Of a DNA stretch of 64,000 bases, positions 1 to 8,487 are shown piece by piece (the first letter of the stretch is position 1; every line of letters begins with the position of its first letter). The notes beneath the pieces are model-generated. The model was not told where the DNA came from, did not search any database, and was given only the letters and a program-made list of their open reading frames with translations. Origin of the DNA: Modicisalibacter ilicicola DSM 19980. GTDB taxonomy: Bacteria; Pseudomonadota; Gammaproteobacteria; Pseudomonadales; Halomonadaceae. Position numbers and translations under genes: made by a program. Location of the stretch: the NCBI RefSeq assembly GCF_900128925.1, contig NZ_FQUJ01000004.1, positions 248,001 to 312,000 on the forward strand, in the 5' to 3' direction.

Positions 1-962
1 TGCGTCAGCGTCTCGATAGCCTGCAACAGCATCAGCGTGGCGGTACCCTGGGCGGTGCCGCCGCCATGGGGGTGCTCTCGGCGGTGCTGGTGGGCCCTTG
101 CATGACCGCCCCCCTGGCCGGGGCGCTTCTGTATATCGCCGACAGTGGCGATGCGCTGCTGGGCGGGGCCGCGCTGCTGGCCCTGGGGCTGGGCATGGGT
201 GCGCCGCTCCTGCTGGTCGGCGCGCTGGGTGCACGGCTGCTGCCGCGACCGGGAGAGTGGATGACCCGGGTCAAGGTGCTGTTCGGTTTCGTGCTGCTGG
301 GCATGGCCATCTGGTTCATCGCCCGGGTCGTTCCGGACAGCGTCGAACTGGGCCTCTGGGGCCTGTTGCTGGTGGGCATCGCCGTGGCCCTGTGGCAGAT
401 GAGCATCTCGAACGCACCGACACCGGCCCAGCTGATCGCGCGCACGGCCGGACTGGCGCTCGGGCTGTGGGGCGCGGTGATGATCGTGGGCAGTGCCGGC
501 GGCGGCGACGACCCCTATCGTCCCCTGGCGTTCCTGCAGCAGACCGGTGGCGGCGGTGCGCCGATACAGGAAGAGTTCATGACGCGTTTCGAGGATGTCG
601 AGAATCTCGGTGAGCTCTCGGGTCGTGTCGAGCAGGCTGGTGCGGGGGGGCAATGGACGCTCGTGGACGTCTACGCCGACTGGTGCATCTCCTGCAAGGT
701 GATCGAGGAGGAGGTGTTCGGCGATCCTAGAGTCCAGGCCGAACTGACGAACATGCAGCTACTGCGTCCGGACGTGACCGAGAACGATGCCGCCGATCAG
801 GCCATGCTCAAGGCCTATGGCATCCTGGGACCGCCGACGATCATGCTCATCGGCCCCGACGGCAATGAGCGGCGAGGCCAGCGCATCGTCGGCGAGATCG
901 GTGCCGAGGAGTTTCTCGAACGACTCGAGCAGGCGCGGGAAGGAGCGCGCAGCGCGTCCTGA
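1..962 (+). CDS. dsbD: Thiol:disulfide interchange protein DsbD, C-terminal part (5' end outside window)
   Basis: The frame is open from the first bases, so the gene starts upstream of the window. What remains holds several hydrophobic segments of the electron-carrying membrane domain, with conserved prolines (VGPCMTAPLAG), then a periplasmic thioredoxin-like domain with the YADWCISCK active site. DsbD passes electrons from cytoplasmic thioredoxin across the membrane to periplasmic substrates such as DsbC/DsbG and cytochrome c maturation proteins. The neighbour 44 bp downstream is a DsbG-like protein, a natural electron acceptor, so the two probably form an operon. The start and N-terminal domain cannot be judged. 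Confidence 0.88.
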   Translation, partial: RQRLDSLQQHQRGGTLGGAAAMGVLSAVLVGPCMTAPLAGALLYIADSGDALLGGAALLALGLGMGAPLLLVGALGARLLPRPGEWMTRVKVLFGFVLLGMAIWFIARVVPDSVELGLWGLLLVGIAVALWQMSISNAPTPAQLIARTAGLALGLWGAVMIVGSAGGGDDPYRPLAFLQQTGGGGAPIQEEFMTRFEDVENLGELSGRVEQAGAGGQWTLVDVYADWCISCKVIEEEVFGDPRVQAELTNMQLLRPDVTENDAADQAMLKAYGILGPPTIMLIGPDGNERRGQRIVGEIGAEEFLERLEQAREGARSAS

Positions 963-1006
963 GCCGCGAGGACAAGAACGCCATCGACATCACGAAAGGA
1001 GCTTCC

Positions 1007-1786
1007 ATGATCGATATTATCCGCCGGCGCCGCGGTTTGCTGCTCTTGGCGCTGCCAGGCCTGTTCTGGCCGTTGGCCAGTCTCGCTGAGGAGGAGTGGC
1101 CGGCGCCCATCCAGGCACTGGAAAAGCAGGGCCTGACCGTGCATGAGCGTTTCGAGGCGCCCGCCGGCTTGACCGGTTACGCTGCCAGCGTGCAGGGCCG
1201 GGAAGTGGCGGTCTATGTCACCGAGGATGGCCAGCATGCCATCGTCGGTACCCTGCTGGATGCCGAGGGCAACGATCTTTCCGCGGCACCCCTAGCCAAG
1301 CTGGTCGGTGGCCCCCAGGACGCCGCCCTGTGGCAAAAGCTCGAAGAGAGCACCTGGATCTCCGACGGTGACCCGGCGGCCGAGCATGTGCTCTACACCT
1401 TCACCGACCCCAACTGCCCCTATTGCCATCGGTTCTTCGAACAGACCCGACCCTGGGTCGAGGCCGGCAAGGTACAGCTGCGTCACATCATGGTCGGCAT
1501 CTTGAAGAAGGACAGCCCGCAGAAGGCCATCGCCCTGCTGGCCGCCGATGATCCCACCCAGGCGTTGCGCGAGCATCAGCAGGGCGAGGAGGTCGAGATC
1601 CCGGACACGCTCTCCCGGGAGCAGGAGGACGAACTGTTCGCCAACAACCAGTTGATGCGCTCGCTCGGCTTCGGCGCCACGCCCACCACCTTGTATCACA
1701 CCGGCGAGAACGACCGGCTGGCGGTGACCCAGGGCGCCCCGGGAGAAGAGAAGCTGGTGGAGATGATGGGTTCGCCTAGACCCTGA
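1007..1786 (+). CDS. dsbG: Thiol:disulfide isomerase/chaperone DsbG-like
   Basis: Periplasmic protein of 259 aa. It has an arginine-rich n-region and hydrophobic core ending near ASLA (about residue 27), a signal peptide. A DsbC/DsbG-type dimerisation region follows, then a thioredoxin fold with the CPYC motif at residues 137-140 and a cis-Pro loop GATPTT further on. CPYC is the DsbG active site, where DsbC has CGYC, so I favour DsbG. The ATG is preceded by GAAAGGAG at good spacing. It follows dsbD on the same strand, and DsbD keeps such isomerases reduced. The next gene is convergent. Confidence 0.85.
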   Translation: MIDIIRRRRGLLLLALPGLFWPLASLAEEEWPAPIQALEKQGLTVHERFEAPAGLTGYAASVQGREVAVYVTEDGQHAIVGTLLDAEGNDLSAAPLAKLVGGPQDAALWQKLEESTWISDGDPAAEHVLYTFTDPNCPYCHRFFEQTRPWVEAGKVQLRHIMVGILKKDSPQKAIALLAADDPTQALREHQQGEEVEIPDTLSREQEDELFANNQLMRSLGFGATPTTLYHTGENDRLAVTQGAPGEEKLVEMMGSPRP

Positions 1787-1812
1787 TTGCATCATCTCCA
1801 GCATAGCCCCAG

Positions 1813-2585
1813 TCACTTCGACTCGATGGCCGCCTTGCCGCCGATGTTGTCGTGGTCACCGAGTATCTTGCCGTCGACCTCCTTGCCATAGTAGCCAGGG
1901 TGCTGATAGTAGGTCTCGGCGGTCGCCGCGAGAGAGTCCATGCCTTCACGCCGCGGATCCTGGGGGCGCTCGTGGCTGTTGATGAAGGCTGCCACGTCCC
2001 AGGCCTGCTGATCGCTGAGGGTGTTGGGCTTGCCCAGCGGCATGTTGGCCTTGATGAAACCGGCAGCCGTATTGACACGATGCATGCGGCGCCCCAGTTG
2101 TAAGCGCCATCGCCCCATAGCGGCGGAAAGACCTGGCGCTCGGCCACCCTCTGGCCGGCGCCGTCATCACCGTGACAGATGGCGCACTGCTCGGCATACA
2201 CCTTGGCCCCGCGCTCCCGGTCATAACCGTTCTCGGGTTCCTTCAGCTTGGGGTAGCCGCGGCCGGGTAGTGCCTGATTGCCGGGTGCTGCGGTGGCCAG
2301 CCAATGGAAATAGGTTTCCAGGGCCACCAGCGGCTCGCTGTCGGCCTCCGGCGGCACCCCGTTCATGGAGTCGGTGAAGCAGCCCTGAAGGCGCTCGGTC
2401 AGGGTGTTGACCTTGTCGTTCTTGCTGCGATAGGCCGGGTACATGCCGAAGGAGGCCCACATCGGTGCGGAATTGGCCAGATGTCCCGCATCCAGGTGGC
2501 AATTGCCGCAGTTCTGATCGTTGAACACATGGGTACCCCGCAGTTGCTGGGTATCGATGAACAGATCGCGGCCCTTGCGGACCAT
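1813..2585 (-). pseudogene. Disrupted TsdA-like dihaem cytochrome c (thiosulfate dehydrogenase family)
   Basis: Two reading frames together match one TsdA-type protein. The upstream frame carries CGNCH and CAICH haem motifs, GMYPAYR, NDKVNTL and GDGAYNWGA. The family continuation (HRVNTAAGFIKANMPLGKP, then AAFINSHERPQDPR) lies in another frame from about 2086 down to the stop at 1813. Adding one C near 2086-2087 (tgcatgcggc to tgcatgccggc) restores GAGMHRVNTA. The 5' end is also incomplete: family-like sequence runs back past the first ATG to an in-frame stop near 2628-2630, with no signal peptide, directly behind the kinase gene. TsdA would couple thiosulfate to tetrathionate in the periplasm. 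It is either a decayed gene or a sequencing error plus a real truncation. Confidence 0.7.
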
Positions 2586-2647
2586 GTCGCCGTACTGACC
2601 GATACGGCCTGCATCACGTGGTTGAGATCATCGTCTTGGTGTGCCAA

Positions 2648-3964
2648 CTACCCCGGCACGGCTTTGGGCAGCCGGAGCGTCACGGTCAACCCGTGCGGTC
2701 GGTTGTGGTCGACCATCAAATGACCACCGAAGCGCTCGGCGAGGGTGGCCACGATGGCCAGGCCCAGGCCACTGCCGCGCCCGGCACCGTGACGCCAGAA
2801 GCGTTCGGTGAGCCTGGCCAGGGAAGCATCATCCACTCCGGGGCCACGGTCACTCACCATGAAGTCTAGCCCAGCGTCACCTTGTTCCAGTATCAAGCGG
2901 ACCGAACCTCGAGCGGGACTGAAGCGTCGGGCATTTTCCAGCAGGTTGCGCAGGGCGGTCACCACCAGTTCATGGGGCGCTGCAAGGCGTATGCCCTGCT
3001 CGGGTTGGTCGATCAGGAAGGTATCGCGTGCGTCGGGGCCCAAGGCGGCCAATGCGTCCTCGACCACGGCATCCGAGAGGCTATCGCCCGGAGGTTGATC
3101 TTCGTGATCACCCTCGAGACGAGCCAGCATCAAGAGCTGCTCCAGGGTGTTCTGCAGCCGCGCTACCCCTTCCTCGGCCGATGTCTGGGCCTGCCGGGCC
3201 GCCTCACCCTCACGACGGCGCGCGATCTGCAAATGGGTCTTGATGGCCGTCAGAGGCGTGCGCAGTTCGTGAGCGGCGTCATTGGTGAAGCGCTGCTCGC
3301 GAGCCAAGGCACGCTGGATGCGCAAGAGCAGGGCATTGAGGGTATCGACCAGAGGTCGCAGCTCCGCGGTCAGACCTTGGGTCGCCACCGGTGCCAGGGC
3401 GTTTGGCTGGCGTTGGGCCAGAGAGCGCTGTAAACGGGAAAGTGGACGCAGGCCGCGTCGGATGCCGGCCCACAAGACGACCAGGCTCCCCACCAGGGCA
3501 ACCAGGAAGGGCACCACGGTTACCAGGAGAACATCGCGCAGCAGCCGGTCGCGCTCGTTCACCCGATCGGCGGTGGTGATGGTCAGGCCGTCCTGGCGGT
3601 AAGTGAACACTCGCCAGTACTCGCCATCGACCTGGCGGTAACTGTGCCCTGACGCCTGGGGGGCGAGAACATCATCCAGGTCACCATGGGTACGGGCGAT
3701 GACTTTGCCCCCGGGGGAGCGCACCTGGCAGGCCAGCCCCGCGATGGCGGGAATCGACAGACGAGGCCTCTCGGCACGCTTCCAGGCATTCTCCGGCAGC
3801 GTTCCCACCAGTCCCGCCGCCATGCGCGCCGATTGGGCCAGACGCTGATCGAGGGTGCTCTGCAACTCCTCATGCAGATCGCGCATCAACCAGGCGGCCG
3901 CCAGGCCCCATAGCAGGGTCAGGGTCAGACCCAGGGTCAGCAGCAGCCGGTTGCGCAGGCTCAT
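2648..3964 (-). CDS. Two-component sensor histidine kinase, QseC/PmrB-like
   Basis: Membrane kinase of 438 aa. TM1 is at about residues 7-27, then a periplasmic sensor region of about 110 residues, TM2 at about 145-167, a HAMP-like linker, and HisKA with NDAAHELRTPLTA (phospho-acceptor His232). HATPase_c follows, with SDRGPGVDD and GSGLGLAIV. It phosphorylates the OmpR-type regulator encoded just upstream; the two genes overlap by 4 bp and form one operon. The periplasmic domain holds one cysteine (Cys79) and gives no clear ligand. The neighbours (dsb genes, TsdA remnant, YeeE pair) suggest envelope or sulfur signals, but that is inference. Confidence 0.85.
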   Translation of the reverse strand: MSLRNRLLLTLGLTLTLLWGLAAAWLMRDLHEELQSTLDQRLAQSARMAAGLVGTLPENAWKRAERPRLSIPAIAGLACQVRSPGGKVIARTHGDLDDVLAPQASGHSYRQVDGEYWRVFTYRQDGLTITTADRVNERDRLLRDVLLVTVVPFLVALVGSLVVLWAGIRRGLRPLSRLQRSLAQRQPNALAPVATQGLTAELRPLVDTLNALLLRIQRALAREQRFTNDAAHELRTPLTAIKTHLQIARRREGEAARQAQTSAEEGVARLQNTLEQLLMLARLEGDHEDQPPGDSLSDAVVEDALAALGPDARDTFLIDQPEQGIRLAAPHELVVTALRNLLENARRFSPARGSVRLILEQGDAGLDFMVSDRGPGVDDASLARLTERFWRHGAGRGSGLGLAIVATLAERFGGHLMVDHNRPHGLTVTLRLPKAVPG

Positions 3965-4650
3965 TCGTTGCGCTGCCCGGCGTCGATGGCCGCGGGATCG
4001 CCGAGCCGATAGCCGAGACCGCGTACGGTCTCGATCACGCCACTACCCAGCTTGCGGCGCAGGAAATGGATATGCACGTTGAGGGCATTGCTCTCGACCT
4101 CATCGTTCATACCGTAGAGACGGTCCTTGAGCTGATCTGCCGTCAGCACACTACCCGGGGCCTGCAGGAAGACTTCGAGCAGCATCAGTTCACGTCGCGG
4201 CAGTGAGATCTCGCACTCGTCAAGGGTCAGCCGCCGGGCCAGCGGATCGAAACGCAGTGATCCGTGCTCGATCAAGGCGCGGGAACGCCCGGCTACACGA
4301 CGCACGAGTGCCTGGAGTCGCGCTGCCAACTCATCCAGATCGAAGGGCTTGAGCAGGTAGTCGTCGGCACCCCCCTGCAGACCGGTCACCCGATCACTGA
4401 TCCTGTCCCGGGCGGTGAGTACCAGCACCGGAACGTTCACGCCGGCGGCACGCCACTCGGCCAGCAGGTTCAGCCCATCCCCATCGGGCAGGCCCAGATC
4501 CAGCACCACCACGTCACTGGAGAAGGTGCGCAAGGCTGCCCGCGCATCGGCCAATGTCATTACGGGATCGACCACGGCATCGTAGTCCGCCAGCCCGGCC
4601 TGGATGCCAGTGGCGACGAGGTCGTCATCTTCTATCAGCAGTACGTGCAT
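3961..4650 (-). CDS. Two-component response regulator, OmpR/QseB-like
   Basis: 229 aa. The N-terminal receiver has the acidic pair EDD near residue 8, the phospho-acceptor Asp51 in VVLDLGLPDGDG, and a conserved Lys in YLLKPF. The C-terminal winged helix is of OmpR type, ending with the usual HIHFLRRKLG and TVRGLGYRL. It is first in an operon with the kinase gene, whose start overlaps its stop (ATGA type). A DNA-binding transcription factor; targets cannot be read here. QseB, PmrA and TctD are close subfamilies and I cannot choose among them. Confidence 0.87.
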   Translation of the reverse strand: MHVLLIEDDDLVATGIQAGLADYDAVVDPVMTLADARAALRTFSSDVVVLDLGLPDGDGLNLLAEWRAAGVNVPVLVLTARDRISDRVTGLQGGADDYLLKPFDLDELAARLQALVRRVAGRSRALIEHGSLRFDPLARRLTLDECEISLPRRELMLLEVFLQAPGSVLTADQLKDRLYGMNDEVESNALNVHIHFLRRKLGSGVIETVRGLGYRLGDPAAIDAGQRNE

Positions 4651-4722
4651 GGTGCCTTCTCGGAAGGAGCCTAACCTTCAGGGAGGTGACCCATGAAGGC
4701 CGTGAGCATCCAGGGGATGTGT

Positions 4723-5136
4723 TCAGGATGTCGCGGGTAGCCGGCGGGCCAGGAACCATCCGCCGATCATGGCCACCAGCATGGCGACGAGCGGCGCTGT
4801 GATACCCGCGATGGAAGCGAACGCCGGTCCCGGGCAGTAGCCGGAGAGCCCCCAGCCAATGCCGAAGAGTGCTGCGCCACCGATCAGGCGCCCATCCAGG
4901 TCGCGCCGGGTCGGCAGATGAAAGCCCTGGGCCACCAGAGGCTGCTCGCGGCGCAGCACCAGCCGATAGCCGACGAAGGTGGTCGCCACCGCTCCGCCGA
5001 GGACGAAGATCAGGGTCGGGTCCCAGGCGCCGAAGATATCCAGGAAGGCCAATACCCGGGCGGGGTCGGTCATGCCGCCGATGGCCAGCCCCAGGCCGAA
5101 CAGTAGCCCGGCGATGTATCCCATGAGTGCTCTCAT
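4723..5136 (-). CDS. YeeE/YedE family membrane protein, second half (DUF6691-like)
   Basis: 137 aa and strongly hydrophobic, with about four membrane segments. It starts MRALMGYIAGLLFGLGLAIGG and carries the family patterns GGMTDPARVLAFLD and GLSGYCPGPA, the latter with the conserved cysteine. Together with the preceding gene it makes up the two halves of a YeeE/YedE transporter; full-length YeeE imports thiosulfate through conserved cysteines. The start overlaps the stop of the upstream half by 4 bp, so they are translationally coupled. Likely role: moving reduced sulfur species (thiosulfate, sulfide or persulfide), working with the persulfide dioxygenase-like enzyme at the head of this operon. 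Confidence 0.8.
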   Translation of the reverse strand: MRALMGYIAGLLFGLGLAIGGMTDPARVLAFLDIFGAWDPTLIFVLGGAVATTFVGYRLVLRREQPLVAQGFHLPTRRDLDGRLIGGAALFGIGWGLSGYCPGPAFASIAGITAPLVAMLVAMIGGWFLARRLPATS

Positions 5137-5594
5137 GCGCCACCTCCGATCACATGACGCACCAGGTAGACGGTGAGCATGGCGACCAGCAGGAAGGTCA
5201 ATGTCGCGACGATCGAGCGAGTCGACAGGCGGGCGAGGCCGCAGACGCCATGACCGCTGGTACAGCCGCCACCGATGCCGGTGCCGACGCCGACCAGCAG
5301 GCCGGCAAGCAGCATGAGCCCTACACCCCCGACAGGCTCGCCGACCACCTTGCCGGGGGATTCGACCACGTTGCCCAGGTCGCTACCCGATAGAATCAGG
5401 ATCAGCGGGCCGCTGATCAGCCCAAGCAGGAAGGTCAATCGCCAGGCGGAATCGCCCTGGCTGCCGCCGGCCAAGAGCCCGGACAGAATGCCGCTGATGC
5501 CGGCGATGCGGCCGAGGGTCGCCATCAGCCAGATGGCGGACAGGCCGATCAGCACCCCGCCGATCAGGCCATGCAGGCTTGCCGTTACATCCAC
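5133..5594 (-). CDS. YeeE/YedE family membrane protein, first half
   Basis: 153 aa with about four or five hydrophobic segments. It carries the hallmark GGGCTSGHGVCGLARLS with two cysteines, which in YeeE handle thiosulfate. It lies 12 bp downstream of the metallo-beta-lactamase-fold gene and overlaps the second half by 4 bp, giving a three-gene operon. Split YeeE/YedE pairs next to persulfide dioxygenases are a known arrangement in sulfide detoxification loci. I infer sulfur-compound transport; the actual substrate is not settled by sequence. Confidence 0.82.
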   Translation of the reverse strand: MDVTASLHGLIGGVLIGLSAIWLMATLGRIAGISGILSGLLAGGSQGDSAWRLTFLLGLISGPLILILSGSDLGNVVESPGKVVGEPVGGVGLMLLAGLLVGVGTGIGGGCTSGHGVCGLARLSTRSIVATLTFLLVAMLTVYLVRHVIGGGA

Positions 5595-5606
5595 ACGAAT
5601 TCTCCT

Positions 5607-6473
5607 TTAGAACAGATTGATGGGGACCTTCAGATAGGTCTGTCCGTTGTCCTCGGCGGGCGGCATGGCGCCGGCGCGCATGTTGACCTGCACCGACGGC
5701 AGGATCAGTCGCGGCATGCCCAGGGTGGCGTCGCGCTCGGTACGCATCTTGACGAAGGCCTCCTCGTCGACCCCTTCGTGGACATGAATGTTGTTCGCGC
5801 GCTGTTCGGCCACGCTGGTCTGGTGCTGGTACTCCTCACGCCTGGGCGCCTTGTAGTCGTGGCAGAGGAACAGCCGGGTCTCGCCGGGCAGGTCCAGGAC
5901 CTTCTGGATCGAGCGATACAGGGTGCGGGCGTCGCCGCCGGGGAAGTCGCAGCGTGCCGTGCCGTAGTCCGGCATGAACAGGGTGTCGCCGACGAAGGCC
6001 GCGTCGCCGATCACGTAGGTCAGGCAGGCCGGCGTATGTCCCGGAGTATGCAGTACCCGGCCTTCCAGGCCGCCGATGGAAAAGGTGTCGCCTTCATCGA
6101 AGAGATGGTCGAACTGGCTGCCATCCCGGGCAAACTCGCTGCCGGCATTGAACGCCTTGCCGAAGATCTCCTGTACCTCGCGGATTTTTGCCCCGATCCC
6201 GGTCTTGCCCCCCAGCCGTTCGTGCAGATAGGGCGCGGCGGAGAGATGATCGGCATGCACGTGGGTCTCGAGGATCCACTCGACCTTCAGGTCCTGGCGT
6301 CGAATGAAGTCGACGATGGCGTCGGCCGAGCGCACGTCGGTACGCCCCGCGGCATAGTCGAAGTCGAGCACCGAATCGAGAATGGCGCAGGCCTGACTGT
6401 CCGGGTCCCGCACGACATAGCTGAAGGTGTTGGTTGGCTCATCGAAGAAATGAGTCACGATAGGATTGCGCAT
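5607..6473 (-). CDS. MBL-fold hydrolase, persulfide dioxygenase-like (Blh/ETHE1 group)
   Basis: 288 aa from the chosen start MRNPIVTHFF. The start is supported by GGAGG five bases before the ATG; an upstream in-frame start lacks this. The metal site is THVHADHLSA, followed by HTPGHTPACL, FVGDTLF and FLCHDY, the pattern of the glyoxalase-II-like group that includes Blh and ETHE1. These non-haem iron enzymes oxidise glutathione persulfide to sulfite. It is first in an operon with the split YeeE/YedE pair. No BigR-type repressor is adjacent. A plain hydrolase role cannot be fully excluded. Confidence 0.82.
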   Translation of the reverse strand: MRNPIVTHFFDEPTNTFSYVVRDPDSQACAILDSVLDFDYAAGRTDVRSADAIVDFIRRQDLKVEWILETHVHADHLSAAPYLHERLGGKTGIGAKIREVQEIFGKAFNAGSEFARDGSQFDHLFDEGDTFSIGGLEGRVLHTPGHTPACLTYVIGDAAFVGDTLFMPDYGTARCDFPGGDARTLYRSIQKVLDLPGETRLFLCHDYKAPRREEYQHQTSVAEQRANNIHVHEGVDEEAFVKMRTERDATLGMPRLILPSVQVNMRAGAMPPAEDNGQTYLKVPINLF

Positions 6474-6678
6474 GGAAGCCTCCAGGGTCATCGATGATTT
6501 CCAATATGGAGACCGCAGAGCGTAACACAAGTTCTATCGTTAGATGATTATGGTATAAACGGGGCTGGTTCGAGATTCCTTGCGACGGATGCAAGCGCCT
6601 GGTCGATGTAGTAAAACGGACGGCCTCACGCGCGCCTCGCGGCGCCCGATCTCATCCGTCGAGACACCTGGACCGAGC

Positions 6679-7074
6679 ATGGGCAGTTACTTTCTGATCA
6701 AGCACCTTCATGTGACCACGGTGGGCCTGAGCCTTGCACTCTTCCTGCTGCGCAGCTGGTGGTCGGTACGTGGCTCCTCCTGGCTGCAGCAGCGATGGGT
6801 GCGCGTGCTGCCCCACCTGATCGATACGCTGCTGCTGGCGACGGGGATCACGCTGATGATCCTGCTCGAGGCCTGGCCGACCCGGCAGCCCTGGCTCGCC
6901 GCCAAGCTGATCGGGCTCCTGGCCTACATCGGGGTGGGCACGATCGCGATCAAGCGAGGGCGGACCGCAACGGCCCGGGCCATCGCGGCACTGATTGCCG
7001 TCGCGATCTTTGCCTACATCGTGGGGGCTGCCGTAGCCCATCATCCCCTCTCCTGGGCCTGGTTCGTCACATGA
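6679..7074 (+). CDS. SirB2 family inner-membrane protein
   Basis: 131 aa from the ATG at 6679. An earlier in-frame ATG at 6580 would add a non-hydrophobic, poorly family-like extension. Starts GSYFLIKHLHVTTVGLSLAL and holds four predicted membrane helices, with conserved KHLH near the start and a His pair near the end (VAHHP). SirB2 proteins are small integral membrane proteins of unknown biochemical role, often near haem or peptide-release-factor genes. It is convergent with the hemN-like gene, overlapping its end by 8 bp. A TATAAA sequence near 6553 could serve as a -10 element, but I did not find a good -35. Confidence 0.7.
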   Translation: MGSYFLIKHLHVTTVGLSLALFLLRSWWSVRGSSWLQQRWVRVLPHLIDTLLLATGITLMILLEAWPTRQPWLAAKLIGLLAYIGVGTIAIKRGRTATARAIAALIAVAIFAYIVGAAVAHHPLSWAWFVT

Positions 7075-8455
7075 CTCGGGAGAAGCGCCGTTGTTGCGGC
7101 TTGTTGAGATAGCGATCGAAGACCATGGCCACCTGCCGCAGCAGCAGACGACCCGCAGGAAGCAGCGTGATGGCGCCCCGTCGGACCATGACCAGGCCGT
7201 CGTCGGCGAGCGGCGCGAGAGCGGCCAGTTCCGGCGCGAAGTAGTTGCGAAAGACGATACGATACCGGGCTTCTATGCTGGCGAAGTCGAGCCACTCCTG
7301 ACACATCAGCCGGTCGATCACCTCGCGACGCAGCAGGTCGTCGAAACTCAGGTCGTGACCCCGCCAGATGGGCAACTGCCCGGTATCCAGACGGGTGTAG
7401 TAGCGGGAGAGTTCCCTGACGTTCTGGCTGTAGCTGTCACCGATCTTGCCGATTGCAGTCACCCCCAGGCCGATGAGGTCGCAGTCGGCACGGGCGGAGT
7501 ACCCCTGGAAGTTGCGCTGCAGGCGATGGGTGTGTCGTGCCCGGGCCAGCTCGTCGTCGGGCAGGGCAAAGTGATCCTGGCCGATATACACGTAACCCGC
7601 CGTCGTGAGTCGTGCCAGGGTCAGTTCCAGCAGTTCGAGCCTGCCTTCCCGGGAGGGCAGGTCCTCGGCTCGTGATCGACACGGGGTCCGCGATGCCTCG
7701 TCTGATGGGTCATGATCGTGGACCGTGAGCCGGTCGGGATGCAGCGCGATCGCCTGGTCCAGGGTGGCATCGAAACTCTCGAGGGTCTGCCCGGGCAGCC
7801 CGCGCACCAGATCGATGTTCAGCGAACGAAAGCCTGCGTGGTGCGCGGCCGCCACCAGGTCGGCGACCTGGTCATCCTTCAGCGGGCGACCGATCGCATC
7901 CTGGACCTTCGGATCGAGGTCCTGCACGTCCAGGCTGAGTCGGTCGAACCCCAGCGCGGCGAGCGAGACGATCCGCTCCGGTGTCACGGAGCGGGGATCT
8001 ACCCGCAGGGAGAACTCGCGATCGTCGCTGCTTGCGATCCGAAACTGCCTCGCCAGCTCGTCGAGCAGTGCCATCAGATGCTCGTCGGTGAAACAGGCGG
8101 GGACGCCATCGTCCAGGTGCAGTTGTTCGACCTGGCGGTCATTGTCGAACAACTGTGCCTGGAGCGTGATTTCGCGTTTCAGATGGTCCAGGTACTCGGA
8201 GGCATGCACTGTGCGCCGGATGGCGGTGCCATGGGAACTGCCACCGCTGCGACGCGGGCGGCACAGGGGGGTGTGCACCCCGACCGCCAGGGGCTTGGGA
8301 ATCGGGTCCTCGTTGCTGGCTTGCGCCAATTGGTGATATTCGCTGGCCGAGAAGCTCTTGTGAAGATGGGGCAAGCCGGGGTAGAGGCTGTAGCACGGAC
8401 CTGGTCGGTCGTACTTCTCCAGCAGGGCTCGATCGAATGTCGGTGTGGCGGCCAT
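7067..8455 (-). CDS. HemN-like protein lacking the radical-SAM cysteines
   Basis: 462 aa, collinear with oxygen-independent coproporphyrinogen III oxidase to the end (NFQGYSARADCDLIGLGVTA, then a C-terminal domain ending RRFSRVM). The 4Fe-4S motif, which in E. coli HemN reads HIPFCHKLCYFC, here reads HTPLCRPRRSGG. It aligns without gaps, but only the first cysteine (Cys65) is left; the other two are Arg69 and Gly72. The SAM-binding GGGTP is LDDGVP. Radical chemistry therefore looks impossible, though the frame is intact and the promoter well formed. I chose ATG 8455 because the predicted transcription start lies downstream of the earlier candidate at 8503. A non-catalytic haem-binding or regulatory role is inference. 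Confidence 0.75.
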   Translation of the reverse strand: MAATPTFDRALLEKYDRPGPCYSLYPGLPHLHKSFSASEYHQLAQASNEDPIPKPLAVGVHTPLCRPRRSGGSSHGTAIRRTVHASEYLDHLKREITLQAQLFDNDRQVEQLHLDDGVPACFTDEHLMALLDELARQFRIASSDDREFSLRVDPRSVTPERIVSLAALGFDRLSLDVQDLDPKVQDAIGRPLKDDQVADLVAAAHHAGFRSLNIDLVRGLPGQTLESFDATLDQAIALHPDRLTVHDHDPSDEASRTPCRSRAEDLPSREGRLELLELTLARLTTAGYVYIGQDHFALPDDELARARHTHRLQRNFQGYSARADCDLIGLGVTAIGKIGDSYSQNVRELSRYYTRLDTGQLPIWRGHDLSFDDLLRREVIDRLMCQEWLDFASIEARYRIVFRNYFAPELAALAPLADDGLVMVRRGAITLLPAGRLLLRQVAMVFDRYLNKPQQRRFSRVM

Positions 8456-8487
8456 CTCATCACCATGGAGAAGGGTTTTGAGAGCCA

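Noticed and set aside
6536-6560. BigR-like operator before the persulfide dioxygenase gene
   Set aside because: TCTA-TCGT-TAGA is only a 4-bp inverted repeat and no BigR gene is nearby.
8225-8290. Frameshift as explanation for the missing HemN cysteines
   Set aside because: The altered stretch aligns without gap to normal HemN on both sides, so paired frameshifts are unlikely; substitution fits better.
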